A stretch of DNA of 64,000 nt from Christiangramia portivictoriae DSM 23547 (GTDB taxonomy: Bacteria; Bacteroidota; Bacteroidia; Flavobacteriales; Flavobacteriaceae): positions 453,670 through 517,669 of the forward strand of contig NZ_KE383972.1 of NCBI RefSeq assembly GCF_000423045.1, given 5' to 3'. The notes under the pieces were generated by a model that was not told the DNA's origin, made no database searches, and worked only from the letters and a program-made list of their open reading frames with translations. Both the position numbers and the translations under genes were made by a program. Below are positions 24,559 to 33,571 of this stretch, piece by piece (position 1 is the first letter of the stretch; every line of letters begins with the position of its first letter).

Positions 24559-25554
24559 ATGAGTACATATAAAGCGGCAGACTCCCGATATGATCAAATG
24601 GAGTATCGCCGATGTGGCAAAAGTGGTCTGAAATTGCCTCTACTTTCTTTAGGTCTGTGGCATAATTTCGGAGATCATGATGATCAGGATAATGCAAGAG
24701 AAATTTTACACACGGCATTTGATAACGGAATCACGCACTTTGACCTTGCCAACAATTACGGTCCTCCATATGGCTCTGCTGAAAGTAATTTCGGGAAGTT
24801 CTTTAAGCAGGATTTCAAGCAGTACAGGGATGAGCTTATCATTTCATCAAAGGCCGGCTGGGATATGTGGCCAGGACCTTATGGAGATTTTGGATCCAGG
24901 AAGTACCTGATCGCAAGTCTGGATCAATCTCTGCAAAGAATGGGGTTGGAATATGTCGATATCTTTTATCATCACAGGCCAGATCCGGAAACTCCATTGG
25001 AGGAAACTATGGGTGCCCTGGACCAGATCGTAAGAGATGGAAAGGCGCTTTATGTTGGAATCTCCCAGTATAATGCTGAAGATACGGCCAAAGCCGCAAA
25101 GATTTTAAAGGAACTTAAAACTCCATTTATAATCCACCAGCCCCGCTACAACATGATCGACCGCTGGGTCGAAGATGGATTGATGGATACTCTTGAAGAA
25201 AACGGACTCGGCAGTATCGTATTCTCTCCTCTGGAGCAGGGAATACTTACCGGGAAGTATCTAAATGGAATACCAAAAGATTCCAGAGCTGCTACGGAAG
25301 GAAGTTACCTGGATAGCTCGCAAATTACAGACGAAGTAGTTTCGCAAATACAACAGCTGAACGAATTGGCCAAAAATCGAGATCAAAGCCTCGCACAAAT
25401 GGCAGTTGCCTGGTTGTTAAAGGACGAACGGGTAACCTCTGTCTTAGTTGGAGTTAGTAGAAAATCCCAGCTTGAAGATAACCTGAAAGCGATTAGCAAT
25501 ATTCAGTTTAGCGCAGAAGAGCTTGAAAAAATTGATGAAATTCTCAATTTTTAA
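24559..25554 (+). CDS. Aldo/keto reductase, YghZ/GPR-like (AKR14)
   Basis: A 331-residue NADPH-dependent aldo/keto reductase. The N-terminal YRRCGKSGLKLPLLSLGLWHNFG and FDLANNYGPPYGSAE are typical of the L-glyceraldehyde-3-phosphate reductase group, with catalytic Asp/Tyr in FDLANNYG and the Lys in SSKAGWDMWPGPYG. YHHRPDPETPLEET and the C-terminal SVLVGVSRKSQLEDNL, which binds the cofactor phosphate, complete the fold. The group reduces L-glyceraldehyde 3-phosphate and methylglyoxal-type aldehydes, a detoxification role. It has no operon partner. Confidence 0.88.
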   Translation: MSTYKAADSRYDQMEYRRCGKSGLKLPLLSLGLWHNFGDHDDQDNAREILHTAFDNGITHFDLANNYGPPYGSAESNFGKFFKQDFKQYRDELIISSKAGWDMWPGPYGDFGSRKYLIASLDQSLQRMGLEYVDIFYHHRPDPETPLEETMGALDQIVRDGKALYVGISQYNAEDTAKAAKILKELKTPFIIHQPRYNMIDRWVEDGLMDTLEENGLGSIVFSPLEQGILTGKYLNGIPKDSRAATEGSYLDSSQITDEVVSQIQQLNELAKNRDQSLAQMAVAWLLKDERVTSVLVGVSRKSQLEDNLKAISNIQFSAEELEKIDEILNF

Positions 25555-25576
25555 AATTTGCTGAACTTCTTGCGGT

Positions 25577-26548
25577 CTACTTTATATAGACTTCCAGAAG
25601 TTCTATTTTTTCAGAAGATATATCCAAATCACTGGTTTTTGCCGGTATTAAAACAGATTCTCCCGCTTTGATTTCTTCGGAATAATCTCCAATAATAATT
25701 TTTCCTTCCCCTGAAACACACATATAGATCACAAAAGAATCCAGCTCGGTGAGATCCTTTTTCAGATTACCTTTTACCGGAAGAAAATTGGTAGTAAAAT
25801 ACTCACAGCTCGCAATTTCTGAAGATTCATTTTCCACCTGGTCATAATGTAGCTTATAATCATCCTTCTTTTCAAAGTCAATCGCATCAAGTGCAAGATC
25901 GGTATGTAGTTCACGGCTCTTTCCCTGGCTATCCACTCGATCCCAGTCATAAATTCTATAGGTAATATCTGAAGTTTGCTGGATCTCTGCAAGTAAGATC
26001 CCTCCTCCTATTGCATGAACCTTCCCGGTATTAATGAAAACTGAATCACCTTTCTCTACTTCTTCAAAATTGAGAATATCCAGTATCTGTTTGTTGTTCA
26101 GATGATCCAGATATTCCTGCTTACTGATCGTTTTTTCAAATCCAATATTCAATTTGGAATCTTTATCTGCCTGCATCACATACCACATTTCAGTTTTGCC
26201 AAATGAATTATGTCTTTGCTTAGCCAATGCATCATTAGGATGTAGTTGAACTGAAAGATCTGTCTTTGCATCAATAAACTTGATAAGTAAAGGGAATTCA
26301 TCTCCAAATCTTTTATAGATCTCCTTCCCCATAAGATCTGCCTTAAACTTCTTGATAAGATCTGTAAGTTTCTGCCCTTTTTCCGAGCCATTACTAACTT
26401 CAGAAATAAAGTCCTTTACCCCGGAAATCTCCCAGCTTTCACCAATATTTTCCTTGTCGGACTCTTTATGAAGAATATCACGCAGCTTGTTGCCACCCCA
26501 TATTTTTTCCTGAAGAATGGGTCTGAATTTAATTGGATAATCTAACAT
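25577..26548 (-). CDS. manA: Mannose-6-phosphate isomerase, class I
   Basis: A zinc enzyme interconverting mannose 6-phosphate and fructose 6-phosphate, feeding GDP-mannose and polysaccharide synthesis. The chain opens YPIKFRPILQEKIWGGNKL and holds GESWEISG, the zinc motif DLSVQLHPND and KTEMWYVM, with a C-terminal cupin barrel (GEGKIIIGDYSEEIKAGESV). It is the short, about 320-residue Bacillus/Bacteroidota form. The ATG at 26548 is chosen: it lies 10 bases after the stop of the upstream glycosyltransferase gene, while the ATG at 26572 would overlap it. It ends the operon 28785-25577. Confidence 0.9.
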   Translation of the reverse strand: MLDYPIKFRPILQEKIWGGNKLRDILHKESDKENIGESWEISGVKDFISEVSNGSEKGQKLTDLIKKFKADLMGKEIYKRFGDEFPLLIKFIDAKTDLSVQLHPNDALAKQRHNSFGKTEMWYVMQADKDSKLNIGFEKTISKQEYLDHLNNKQILDILNFEEVEKGDSVFINTGKVHAIGGGILLAEIQQTSDITYRIYDWDRVDSQGKSRELHTDLALDAIDFEKKDDYKLHYDQVENESSEIASCEYFTTNFLPVKGNLKKDLTELDSFVIYMCVSGEGKIIIGDYSEEIKAGESVLIPAKTSDLDISSEKIELLEVYIK

Positions 26549-26558
26549 ACCTGAAATT

Positions 26559-28175
26559 TTAAAATTTATCAATCTTGTACAGATCTCTGTATAAGCGCTC
26601 CTTATGTTTGTTTCCCACAGGATTCATATCGATCTCTTCAATCTTTTCAATAGAATAACCTTCAAAGGTTTTAAACAATTCTTCTTTCTCTTCTTCTGTA
26701 GCTAACAAAAGGAATTCAGATTCTATGGGTTTTTCATAACCCGTACCATTGTAAAGAATATCGATAGGCTGACCGTATTCCCAGATCAATTCCGGAGTAA
26801 AACCACGAAACTCATATACGTTGAGCTTCAATTGCTCTCTGTACATATCGACGATACTGATACTTTGATATGCTGGGTTCTCCTCTATTTTTGAAGCTAT
26901 AGGTAATCCAAAAAATACGATACTTATAATAAACCACACCGTAAGATAAAAAACTGCTTTGATCTTTTTAGTCTTTAGGTACCAGAAAATTAAAATTCCG
27001 ATAGAAAACAGAATAATAGAGATCATTATATACCAGCCAAGAAAATTCTGGATCTGTTCACCAAAATAAAGATACCCCGCCAGTGGAAACAAGAGTCCGA
27101 TCAATGCAATTAGTCCGAAATTGAAAAAAACGATCCAGGTTTCCTTTCTTGGCAACATATCAAACCTACGGAATAAGTACTCAATATAGAAGGCAGTATT
27201 TAACGCCATTGGCAGCATTACAGGAAGCAGATATCTCGATTTTTTTTCCGGGATAATAGACAGAAGCACCACACCACATAGCGTCCAGATAAGAGTAAAC
27301 AAATAGGCTTTCTTATCGAAAACCCTATTTTTAAGATAAGGGTATAAAAGTGCGACGAAACTGGGAATGGTCCAGATACCGCTTTGGATCACGAAACTCC
27401 AGTAATAATAAAACGGTCTCACATTATAATCCAGCCAGCGACCGGTTTCCTTTTCTGTGATTTCAGATACAGCATTGGTATCAAATAGAAATACATATAA
27501 AGCCCAGGACGCGCCTAAAATGAACGCGACACTCACTGTTAACAATATAGGTTTCCAAGTAACTTTCAAACTTTTATAGCGATATGTCAGGCCATATGCG
27601 ATCAAAAATGGCAGTAACAGCGCATACATGGATACCGGACCTTTACTTAGAAAAGAACAACCAATAAAGATTCCGCTAAACAGGGCATTTCGCCATAACT
27701 TACCTGTACCCTGAAAGATCTGGAACAAACAGTAAATTGCCATGATCATCCAAGCATGCGTATGAATATCCCACTGCCCGTCTCTACCTGAAAAGAGTAT
27801 ATAAAAACTCGTGGCAGCAATGAGTCCACTTAAAAACGCATATTTCTGATTCTTACTATACCTGAAAGCCAATTTGTATAAAAAGATACTCACGACACTT
27901 CCCATGACTGCCGCCGGCAATCTCGCGGCGATCAGGTTCTTCGTACCAAAAATCAACATACTGACTGCGGTTAACCACGTGGGTAAGGGAGGCTTCTCAT
28001 AACGTGGTTCATTATTAAGGGTTGTAAAAATCCAGTGATCCAGGTGTATCATTTCCCGGGCTGTTGTAAAGTTCCTGGCCTCCATGATATTTACAAAAAT
28101 GGCATCGAGATTTACGAAGAAAATCGCGAAACAAACAAATAGTAAAAGCAGTAAATAATTATCCCTTAACTTCAT
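26559..28175 (-). CDS. GT39/ArnT-like membrane glycosyltransferase
   Basis: A roughly 538-residue polytopic GT-C glycosyltransferase using a polyprenyl-phosphate sugar donor. The first loop carries the acidic ExxxF-like segment NIMEARNFTTAREM and the conserved block NEPRYEKPPLPTWLTA, typical of ArnT/PMT_2 enzymes. About ten helices follow, then a C-terminal soluble tail. ATG at 28175 gives the basic MKLRDNYLLLLL start and overlaps the LAB_N gene by 17 bases; the ATG at 28262 would overlap much more. Neighbours LAB_N and ManA point to glycosylation of lipid A or another envelope lipid. Confidence 0.85.
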   Translation of the reverse strand: MKLRDNYLLLLLFVCFAIFFVNLDAIFVNIMEARNFTTAREMIHLDHWIFTTLNNEPRYEKPPLPTWLTAVSMLIFGTKNLIAARLPAAVMGSVVSIFLYKLAFRYSKNQKYAFLSGLIAATSFYILFSGRDGQWDIHTHAWMIMAIYCLFQIFQGTGKLWRNALFSGIFIGCSFLSKGPVSMYALLLPFLIAYGLTYRYKSLKVTWKPILLTVSVAFILGASWALYVFLFDTNAVSEITEKETGRWLDYNVRPFYYYWSFVIQSGIWTIPSFVALLYPYLKNRVFDKKAYLFTLIWTLCGVVLLSIIPEKKSRYLLPVMLPMALNTAFYIEYLFRRFDMLPRKETWIVFFNFGLIALIGLLFPLAGYLYFGEQIQNFLGWYIMISIILFSIGILIFWYLKTKKIKAVFYLTVWFIISIVFFGLPIASKIEENPAYQSISIVDMYREQLKLNVYEFRGFTPELIWEYGQPIDILYNGTGYEKPIESEFLLLATEEEKEELFKTFEGYSIEKIEEIDMNPVGNKHKERLYRDLYKIDKF

Positions 28176-28785
28176 TCTTCTGGATATAGATATTTCGAAG
28201 ATACATAATAACACCAAAACTATGACCGGCGAGTAACACTGGGTCTTCCCGAAGGATCGCATAGTAGATGATCAACGAGGAGCCGAGTAAACTCAATATC
28301 CAGAACCCAAGAGGTAAGGAAGACGATTGTCTTCTTTCAGAATATGCCCATTGGTAGATAAATCGAAGCGTGAATATAAGCTGTCCTGCGGTCCCGATGA
28401 TTAACAACCACAGCGGAATATCCACATTGCTAAGTAAAGCTGCTGCATCATACTGGTTATTATTAAACCCATATATCACTACTATAAGAGGAAAGATCCA
28501 AAGAAAGTATCTCACAAACTTATTAATCTTATTCCAGTCTCCCTGCAATTGAAGATTCCTGATATATATAAAATAAGTTAGTGTTTGACCTAACATAATG
28601 GCAAAGTCATCTCGAAGATATCCATAGATAAATAAAAGAAAGGACGCGAAAAGACTTACATGCCAGAAGAATTGCGGGGTAACCACCCGTTTATTCTTTT
28701 CTGAAAGCAACCATTGCGCAATCATTCTACCAGAAAACAGTAATTGTGCGATAAATCCCAGCAGGTAAATTATCCAGTTATTCAT
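28159..28785 (-). CDS. LAB_N (lipid A biosynthesis N-terminal domain) membrane protein
   Basis: A 208-residue membrane protein built of two copies of a three-helix LAB_N unit: WIIYLLGFIAQLLFSGRMIA ... YFIYIRNLQLQG, and WLLIIGTAGQLIFTLRFIYQ ... MYLRNIYIQ. Each unit has the family's R-x-x-x-QW and Y-x-RN signatures. Stand-alone LAB_N proteins sit beside polyprenyl-sugar synthases and ArnT-type transferases and may help flip or position the lipid-linked sugar. The partner GT39 gene overlaps its end. A promoter with TTG, 17 bases and TACATTTG lies at 28880-28907. Confidence 0.88.
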   Translation of the reverse strand: MNNWIIYLLGFIAQLLFSGRMIAQWLLSEKNKRVVTPQFFWHVSLFASFLLFIYGYLRDDFAIMLGQTLTYFIYIRNLQLQGDWNKINKFVRYFLWIFPLIVVIYGFNNNQYDAAALLSNVDIPLWLLIIGTAGQLIFTLRFIYQWAYSERRQSSSLPLGFWILSLLGSSLIIYYAILREDPVLLAGHSFGVIMYLRNIYIQKNEVKG

Positions 28786-28879
28786 ACTGAAATAGATCGT
28801 TATTTTCCAAAATTAAAGCGTTCGTGGGACAATGCTGTTGATTGATTTAATGAGATCTTTAAGTTCATGATTCAGCAGG

Positions 28880-28907
28880 CAAATGTAAAATAATATTCGA
28901 TTTGCAA
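28880..28907 (-). promoter_or_regulatory. Promoter of the LAB_N-GT39-manA operon
   Basis: On the minus strand TTG (28907-28905), 17 bases and TACATTTG (28887-28880). Both boxes match the Bacteroidota consensus. The start codon lies 94 bases downstream, leaving a leader of some 85 bases. Confidence 0.6.
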
Positions 28908-28987
28908 CCTATTTTACCTCTTACCGATTTTTTCTCATATTTTAACTAAAACTTGCTGTGGTTCAGGAATTAATTAAAAGTTCAAAT

Positions 28988-28995
28988 TATATTTG
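28988..28995 (+). promoter_or_regulatory. -7 box (TATATTTG) for the 84-aa gene
   Basis: Exact TAnnTTTG match 54 bases before the ATG at 29050; no good -33 TTG at 17-22 bases. Confidence 0.4.
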
Positions 28996-29049
28996 AGAAC
29001 CCAATCTATTTGACTACCCCTGCTTTGGCTAACCAACAAAACCAATGGT

Positions 29050-29304
29050 ATGCTACAGCAAGAACATTATATCCAAAGTACCGAGGAGGAGATCGCTCAT
29101 ATAGAATCTGTAAAAAAGTCTATAGAAGAGCTTCGAGAGTCTGGGAACTTTTTCAGTGTTTCTCTTCAAACGCTTGAATTGATAAGAAGATTCAATTATT
29201 TATATATACAGGTATTCGAAAAAATGGACGAAAATCCAAGTCTGTTACATCAATTAGTAGTAGCCGCAGAGGGCCTTGAAAAAAAATTGGTGATATTGGA
29301 CTAA
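29050..29304 (+). CDS. Small helical hypothetical protein (84 aa)
   Basis: An 84-residue acidic protein without signal or membrane helix. It is predicted almost wholly helical with heptad-like runs: EEEIAHIESVKKSIEELRESG and LHQLVVAAEGLEKKLVILD, so a helical bundle or coiled coil. Codon use is like the neighbours and a TAnnTTTG box lies upstream. A clear terminator follows at 29334. I do not recognise the family. Confidence 0.6.
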   Translation: MLQQEHYIQSTEEEIAHIESVKKSIEELRESGNFFSVSLQTLELIRRFNYLYIQVFEKMDENPSLLHQLVVAAEGLEKKLVILD

Positions 29305-29333
29305 TTTTTCAAATCGTATCTGTACTGAAAATC

Positions 29334-29366
29334 AAAAACTTCCATTTGGAAGTTTTTCTTTTTTTA
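29334..29366 (+). terminator. Terminator of the 84-aa gene
   Basis: AAAAACTTCC and GGAAGTTTTT around the loop ATTT, followed by C and a T run. It separates the small gene from the tRNA-Arg promoter. Confidence 0.8.
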
Positions 29367-29396
29367 GAATAACCCCAATATTTCCTAAAAAAAGCA

Positions 29397-29426
29397 TTGT
29401 TTAATATATAAAGTGGTTTATATTTG
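29397..29426 (+). promoter_or_regulatory. Promoter of the tRNA-Arg gene
   Basis: TTG (29397-29399), 19 bases, TATATTTG (29419-29426). The box overlaps ATTTGCAACCGCAAA (29422-29436), identical to the element at the tRNA-Ser promoter. The tRNA starts 13 bases after the box. Confidence 0.75.
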
Positions 29427-29438
29427 CAACCGCAAATC

Positions 29439-29512
<74 letters not shown>

Positions 29513-29514
29513 CG

Positions 29515-29546
29515 AAAAGCCTTCCTTACGGAAGGCTTTTTTGTTT
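29515..29546 (+). terminator. Terminator of the tRNA-Arg gene
   Basis: AAAAGCCTTCC and GGAAGGCTTTT around the loop TTAC, followed by TTGTTTTT. It begins 2 bases after the tRNA. Confidence 0.9.
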
Positions 29547-29689
29547 TTCTAAACTTCCCTCCGTTTCCTAATTTATATTAAGTCAGTCATAAAAATTTGT
29601 CAAAAGATCACAGATAGATTTTGAACGGCTAATTCTTCCTAAATTGGAGTAAACTAATCAATCTAAAATCAACCATATCCTCTCTAAAC

Positions 29690-31579
29690 ATGCTGTTTAG
29701 GGAAGATTTAAAAATAAGTTTTCAAAATATGCAGGAAATACCTGATCTATCTGAAAATTCTATTCAACAAATCTTAACAATTCTTAAGGAAAATAAAGAG
29801 ATAAGCTGTATGCTGCCCGGTATGGGAATTCTGCATATAGAAAAAGAGTTACCCTACCTGGTTATCTACCGGAAAAAACCGAATGATAAAGGCACTAAAA
29901 GGTTTATTACCAGTGAATCTTCTTATATGGTGATTGGCAACAAAGATTTTGAAGGTTATCAAAATTTATTGATGGCAATTTCCAATTTACTATCAGTAGA
30001 AATGAAATCGTATCTACTATTTGAAATTTACGCTGGTGAGGAAGGTTCTCAAAAACTCCGAATTAAAGGACCTGCTGAAAAGCTTCCAACCAGTCTTGAA
30101 ACCCTTCAGAAGGATCTACTAACAATTAACGAGATTTTTACCGGATTATATCTGGATACAGAACTCGTTGATACGCTGCATCGTCATGCGGATGATTCCG
30201 AAGACCTAATGAGTATTGAGGATGCTAAGAATTGTGGTGCCGTTATGGTTAGTCTTGAAATTCCGCCGGTTTATAGAAGTGAACAAAATAAATTATACCC
30301 TGTCTTTTTCAGAAATTTCAAAGATTTTCTTATCAAGGCGATGCACAGGTCATTTTTTGACTTTATCAGGGTTCAAACCACGGGCGGAGTGGCCAGTTTC
30401 AATGCTTTGGGACGTAAATATTTAAAGCAGGTCGTTTTCGATATAGATAAACAGCTTGCGGATATCGAAAGATCTTATCAATTCCTATGGCTTGTTTCCC
30501 CTTCCAATATTCACGAGATCAAACAGAAATTTTTTGAAAGTAACTATCAACAGGTTCTGGACTATCATTACCGTCTCCTACCCGTGGATCCTGATATTCT
30601 AAAACGCAGGCTATACAATCTCAAGATCGAAGATATTGACGATCCTGCAATGTCTTTCCTATTTCGTGAGAAGCGTGAAGAGCTGGATATGCAGATAACC
30701 ATGCTGGGCGAACGAGGGTCAAATAATTTTATGTACGACAGTATTCGTCTTTATAAAGGTGTGGATAGGCAACTGTGCGAGGAGGCTCAGGATATTTTAA
30801 ATCAGGTACCGGAAGAAACCTATAGTGTCTCCAATGACATCTTAGACGCAAATGCGTTCAGCAGCCTGGCACGCAAAGAATTTGATTACTATAAGGAACA
30901 GGATGCGAACTTCAATTGTAAGGTTCACATTAGAAAAGATGTGAACGTCATGATGGTTTCCCATGGTGAATTATACATTCCTGCAGACTACGAAATGAGT
31001 AGAATCGAAGCCGAAGCGCTCATACAGCATGAGGTTGGAACACACGTTCTTACACATTACAATGGGAGCAGACAGCCATTGAAGCAGTTAAGTATCGGGC
31101 TCGCAGATTATGATCCCTTGCAGGAAGGCATGGCCGTAATGTCTGAATTTATGGTAGATGGCCTTACAGCAAACAGACTCAGGATCCTGGCCGGAAGAGT
31201 TCTGGCAGGCCAGGCTGTTGTCGAGGGTGCCAGCTTCCAGGAAATATTCAGATTATTGAAAACGGATTATGGATTTTCTGCGGAAAGGGCTTTTAATATA
31301 ACATCCCGAATCATGCAGGGTGGCGGCTTTATCAAAGATATTATCTATTTAAAAGGTCTTGTTCTTCTGAAAGAACATCTTAAAACCAATGATGACTATG
31401 AAATCCTGCTTGCAGGAAAGTACGGGATCAAGCACACGAATATCATCAGGGAACTAACCGATAGAAAAGTACTGGAACCGTTGAGAATAAAACCACGGTT
31501 TCTACATAGCGAACAAATGTTCGCAAAATTAAAATTAATCAGGAATGGCTTAAGCCTTCCACAAATGGTATGTAAATGA
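29690..31579 (+). CDS. QEGLA-motif (DUF1704/MATCAP-like) metallopeptidase
   Basis: A 629-residue protein of the family often named flavohemoglobin expression-modulating QEGLA motif protein. The zinc site reads HEVGTH (H447, E448, H452, an HExxxH pattern) with the third ligand E479 in QEGMA. DUF1704 shares this site with the vertebrate tubulin tyrosine carboxypeptidase MATCAP, so a carboxypeptidase that removes a terminal amino acid is a reasonable guess. Residues 1-300 form an alpha/beta region of unknown role. It overlaps the ATP-grasp gene by 4 bases (ATGA), so the two are translationally coupled. The link with flavohemoglobin in the family name is not supported here. Confidence 0.85.
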   Translation: MLFREDLKISFQNMQEIPDLSENSIQQILTILKENKEISCMLPGMGILHIEKELPYLVIYRKKPNDKGTKRFITSESSYMVIGNKDFEGYQNLLMAISNLLSVEMKSYLLFEIYAGEEGSQKLRIKGPAEKLPTSLETLQKDLLTINEIFTGLYLDTELVDTLHRHADDSEDLMSIEDAKNCGAVMVSLEIPPVYRSEQNKLYPVFFRNFKDFLIKAMHRSFFDFIRVQTTGGVASFNALGRKYLKQVVFDIDKQLADIERSYQFLWLVSPSNIHEIKQKFFESNYQQVLDYHYRLLPVDPDILKRRLYNLKIEDIDDPAMSFLFREKREELDMQITMLGERGSNNFMYDSIRLYKGVDRQLCEEAQDILNQVPEETYSVSNDILDANAFSSLARKEFDYYKEQDANFNCKVHIRKDVNVMMVSHGELYIPADYEMSRIEAEALIQHEVGTHVLTHYNGSRQPLKQLSIGLADYDPLQEGMAVMSEFMVDGLTANRLRILAGRVLAGQAVVEGASFQEIFRLLKTDYGFSAERAFNITSRIMQGGGFIKDIIYLKGLVLLKEHLKTNDDYEILLAGKYGIKHTNIIRELTDRKVLEPLRIKPRFLHSEQMFAKLKLIRNGLSLPQMVCK

Positions 31580-32622
31580 AAATATGTTTTGTATTAAATG
31601 ATGTCGCAACAGAGAAGGATGGTACATCGAACGCACTTATGCAGATGGCTCATCAAAGAGGACACGAAGTTTATGCAATGGGTGTTGGTGATTTTAATTT
31701 TCACCACGATAAACCAATATCTATTAATTCTACTCAACCACCAAAAGACACTAAAACCAAGTCTACCAAGAAATTTCTGGAAGCATTACAAGGCCCCAAG
31801 GCTATAAAAAAGCAGATTGACTGTACCATTCTGGATGTACTATTCATTAGAAATAATCCTACAGAGGAAGAAGGTAGACAATGGGCTGAACAGGCCGGAG
31901 TGGCCTTTGGAAGAATGATCCAGCAACTGGATGTTCTCGTCTTAAACGATGCCTATGCCCTATCCCACGCGTTTATCGATAAATTATACTTCGAAGAGTT
32001 ACCACAGGAAATTAAACCTGCTTCCATTATAACCAGGGATAAAGATCAACTTTTAGATTTCTGGGAAAAACAGAACAAGAAAATGGTCTTAAAACCTCTT
32101 GAAGGTTCTGGCGGACAGGATGTGTATCTAATCGATGAGCATGAAAAGAATACCAACCAGATCATTGACCATCTAAGTTCGCAGGGGTATGTGATCGCAC
32201 AGGAATTTTTACCAGACGTGAAGGATGGTGATGTACGCGTTTTGCTTCTGAATGGAAAAGTGATGGAAAGAGATGGTGAAAAAGCAATAATTAGAAGAGT
32301 TGCTGGCGAGGGAGAATTCAGAAGTAATTTTAGTCTTGGCGCTACTGCAGATAGCAGCGAACTAACTCCGGAAATGCAACGTATCGTTGATCTCACCGCA
32401 CCTAAACTAATTCGTGACGGGTTGTTTTTTGTAGGACTTGATATCGTAAAGGACAAATTGATCGAGATTAATGTTCTGAGCCCGGGTGGAATGGAACATT
32501 TTAAAGATATAGGTCTTTCACCTTTTACAGATTATATTATTGAAGCGATAGAAAGAAAAGTAGAATACAAGAAGATGTATAAAGGTCAGTTAAGCAACAG
32601 GACTCTGGCCACAATGGATTAA
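31576..32622 (+). CDS. Glutathione synthetase-like ATP-grasp ligase
   Basis: A 348-residue ATP-grasp enzyme. The N-terminus MKICFVLNDVATEKDGTSNAL resembles the glutathione synthetase pre-ATP domain. KKMVLKPLEGSGGQDVY holds the ATP-binding lysine and glycine-rich loop, GDVRVLLLNG the central strand, and FFVGLDIVKDKLIEINVLSP the Mg2+-binding end (E297, N299). True glutathione synthetases read EINVTSPTG, whereas this one reads EINVLSPGG, so the acceptor may differ. No gamma-glutamylcysteine ligase gene is near. Its place between a carboxypeptidase-like and an aspartoacylase-like gene suggests it joins an amino acid or peptide that the others remove. Confidence 0.83.
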   Translation: MKICFVLNDVATEKDGTSNALMQMAHQRGHEVYAMGVGDFNFHHDKPISINSTQPPKDTKTKSTKKFLEALQGPKAIKKQIDCTILDVLFIRNNPTEEEGRQWAEQAGVAFGRMIQQLDVLVLNDAYALSHAFIDKLYFEELPQEIKPASIITRDKDQLLDFWEKQNKKMVLKPLEGSGGQDVYLIDEHEKNTNQIIDHLSSQGYVIAQEFLPDVKDGDVRVLLLNGKVMERDGEKAIIRRVAGEGEFRSNFSLGATADSSELTPEMQRIVDLTAPKLIRDGLFFVGLDIVKDKLIEINVLSPGGMEHFKDIGLSPFTDYIIEAIERKVEYKKMYKGQLSNRTLATMD

Positions 32623-32627
32623 TTTTT

Positions 32628-33539
32628 ATGAAAGAAAAGCTAGAAGAAAACGTAAACAGGATCATAGGGGAATATTCATCAGGAAAACCCGGGCCGTTAT
32701 TATTCGTCACAGCCGGAATTCATGGAAATGAACCAAGTGGTGTATTTGCATTAAAAGAAGTTTTTAAGCAACTTGACAAAGCTAAGCCTGAGATCGAAGG
32801 TAAAATTGTTGGAGTCTCCGGAAACCAGAAAGCGCTGAACGAAAATAAGCGGTACATAGACGAAGACCTCAACAGAACCTGGACTGAAGAAAATGTCCAG
32901 AAAAATGATCCTCAAACACATGAACAAAGAGAGATGTTCGAGATCATTGAAGTACTTAATAAATATTCTGAACAGGATTATTCAAAACGCTACTTTCTGG
33001 ACTGTCACACTACCTCATCTGCAAGTTTGCCTTATGTTTCAGTTCAGGAAGTAAACGATAATGATGAATGGGCACATCACTTTCCAACGTATATCATTAG
33101 AGGTTTTAGTGATATCATTACCGGAGACATAGATCACTATTTAAGCAGAACCGGAATGACCGGTTTTGTATTTGAAGCTGGTCAGCATACAGATGACACT
33201 TCGGAAGAAAATCATGAAGGGGTTATCTGGCTGGCTCTGAAGGAAGCAAATAAATTAGATCTAACAGAAATTGCTACCTACCCGGAGTGTGTTGAAAGAT
33301 TTAGTAAGAAAAACGCTCCAGAGCAGAAAACCTTTGAAATTATTCATCGCCATGGTTTGGAAGATGGAGATATTTTTGAAATGAAAGAAGGCTATGAAAA
33401 CTTTCAGAAAATCGAAAAAGGCGAACTATTAGCCGAACAGAACGGTGAGAAAGTTTATAGTGAATGGGATGCTTATATATTCATGCCGCTATACCAGGCA
33501 CAGGGGAACGATGGTTTCTTTGTCGTACAGAACGTATAG
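32628..33539 (+). CDS. Aspartoacylase/succinylglutamate desuccinylase-like amidohydrolase
   Basis: A 303-residue zinc hydrolase of the M14-related AstE/AspA family. The zinc ligands are H32 and E35 in AGIHGNEPSG and H127 in LDCHTTSSA, DLNRTW carries the substrate-binding Asn-Arg pair, and E183 in FVFEAGQHTD is the general base. The C-terminal 80 residues (FEIIHRHGLEDGDIFEMKEGY...) form the small beta domain of the family. It removes an N-acyl group from an amino acid or peptide in known members. It starts 5 bases after the ATP-grasp gene and closes the operon; a terminator follows. Confidence 0.87.
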   Translation: MKEKLEENVNRIIGEYSSGKPGPLLFVTAGIHGNEPSGVFALKEVFKQLDKAKPEIEGKIVGVSGNQKALNENKRYIDEDLNRTWTEENVQKNDPQTHEQREMFEIIEVLNKYSEQDYSKRYFLDCHTTSSASLPYVSVQEVNDNDEWAHHFPTYIIRGFSDIITGDIDHYLSRTGMTGFVFEAGQHTDDTSEENHEGVIWLALKEANKLDLTEIATYPECVERFSKKNAPEQKTFEIIHRHGLEDGDIFEMKEGYENFQKIEKGELLAEQNGEKVYSEWDAYIFMPLYQAQGNDGFFVVQNV

Positions 33540-33543
33540 GAAT

Positions 33544-33571
33544 AAAGCAGCCAAATGGCTGCTTTTTTTAT
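33544..33571. terminator. Terminator between converging genes
   Basis: AAAGCAGCC and GGCTGCTTT around the loop AAAT, with a T run on the plus strand. It lies 5 bases after the aspartoacylase-like gene and reaches the last codons of the lactonase-family gene on the other strand. Confidence 0.85.

Noticed and set aside
28176-28262. Earlier start for the GT39 gene
   Set aside because: It would overlap the LAB_N gene by 104 bases; the later start gives a normal basic N-terminus before helix 1.
32046-32456. 136-codon open frame antisense to the ATP-grasp gene
   Set aside because: Ser/Pro-rich shadow composition lying fully within a well-recognised gene.
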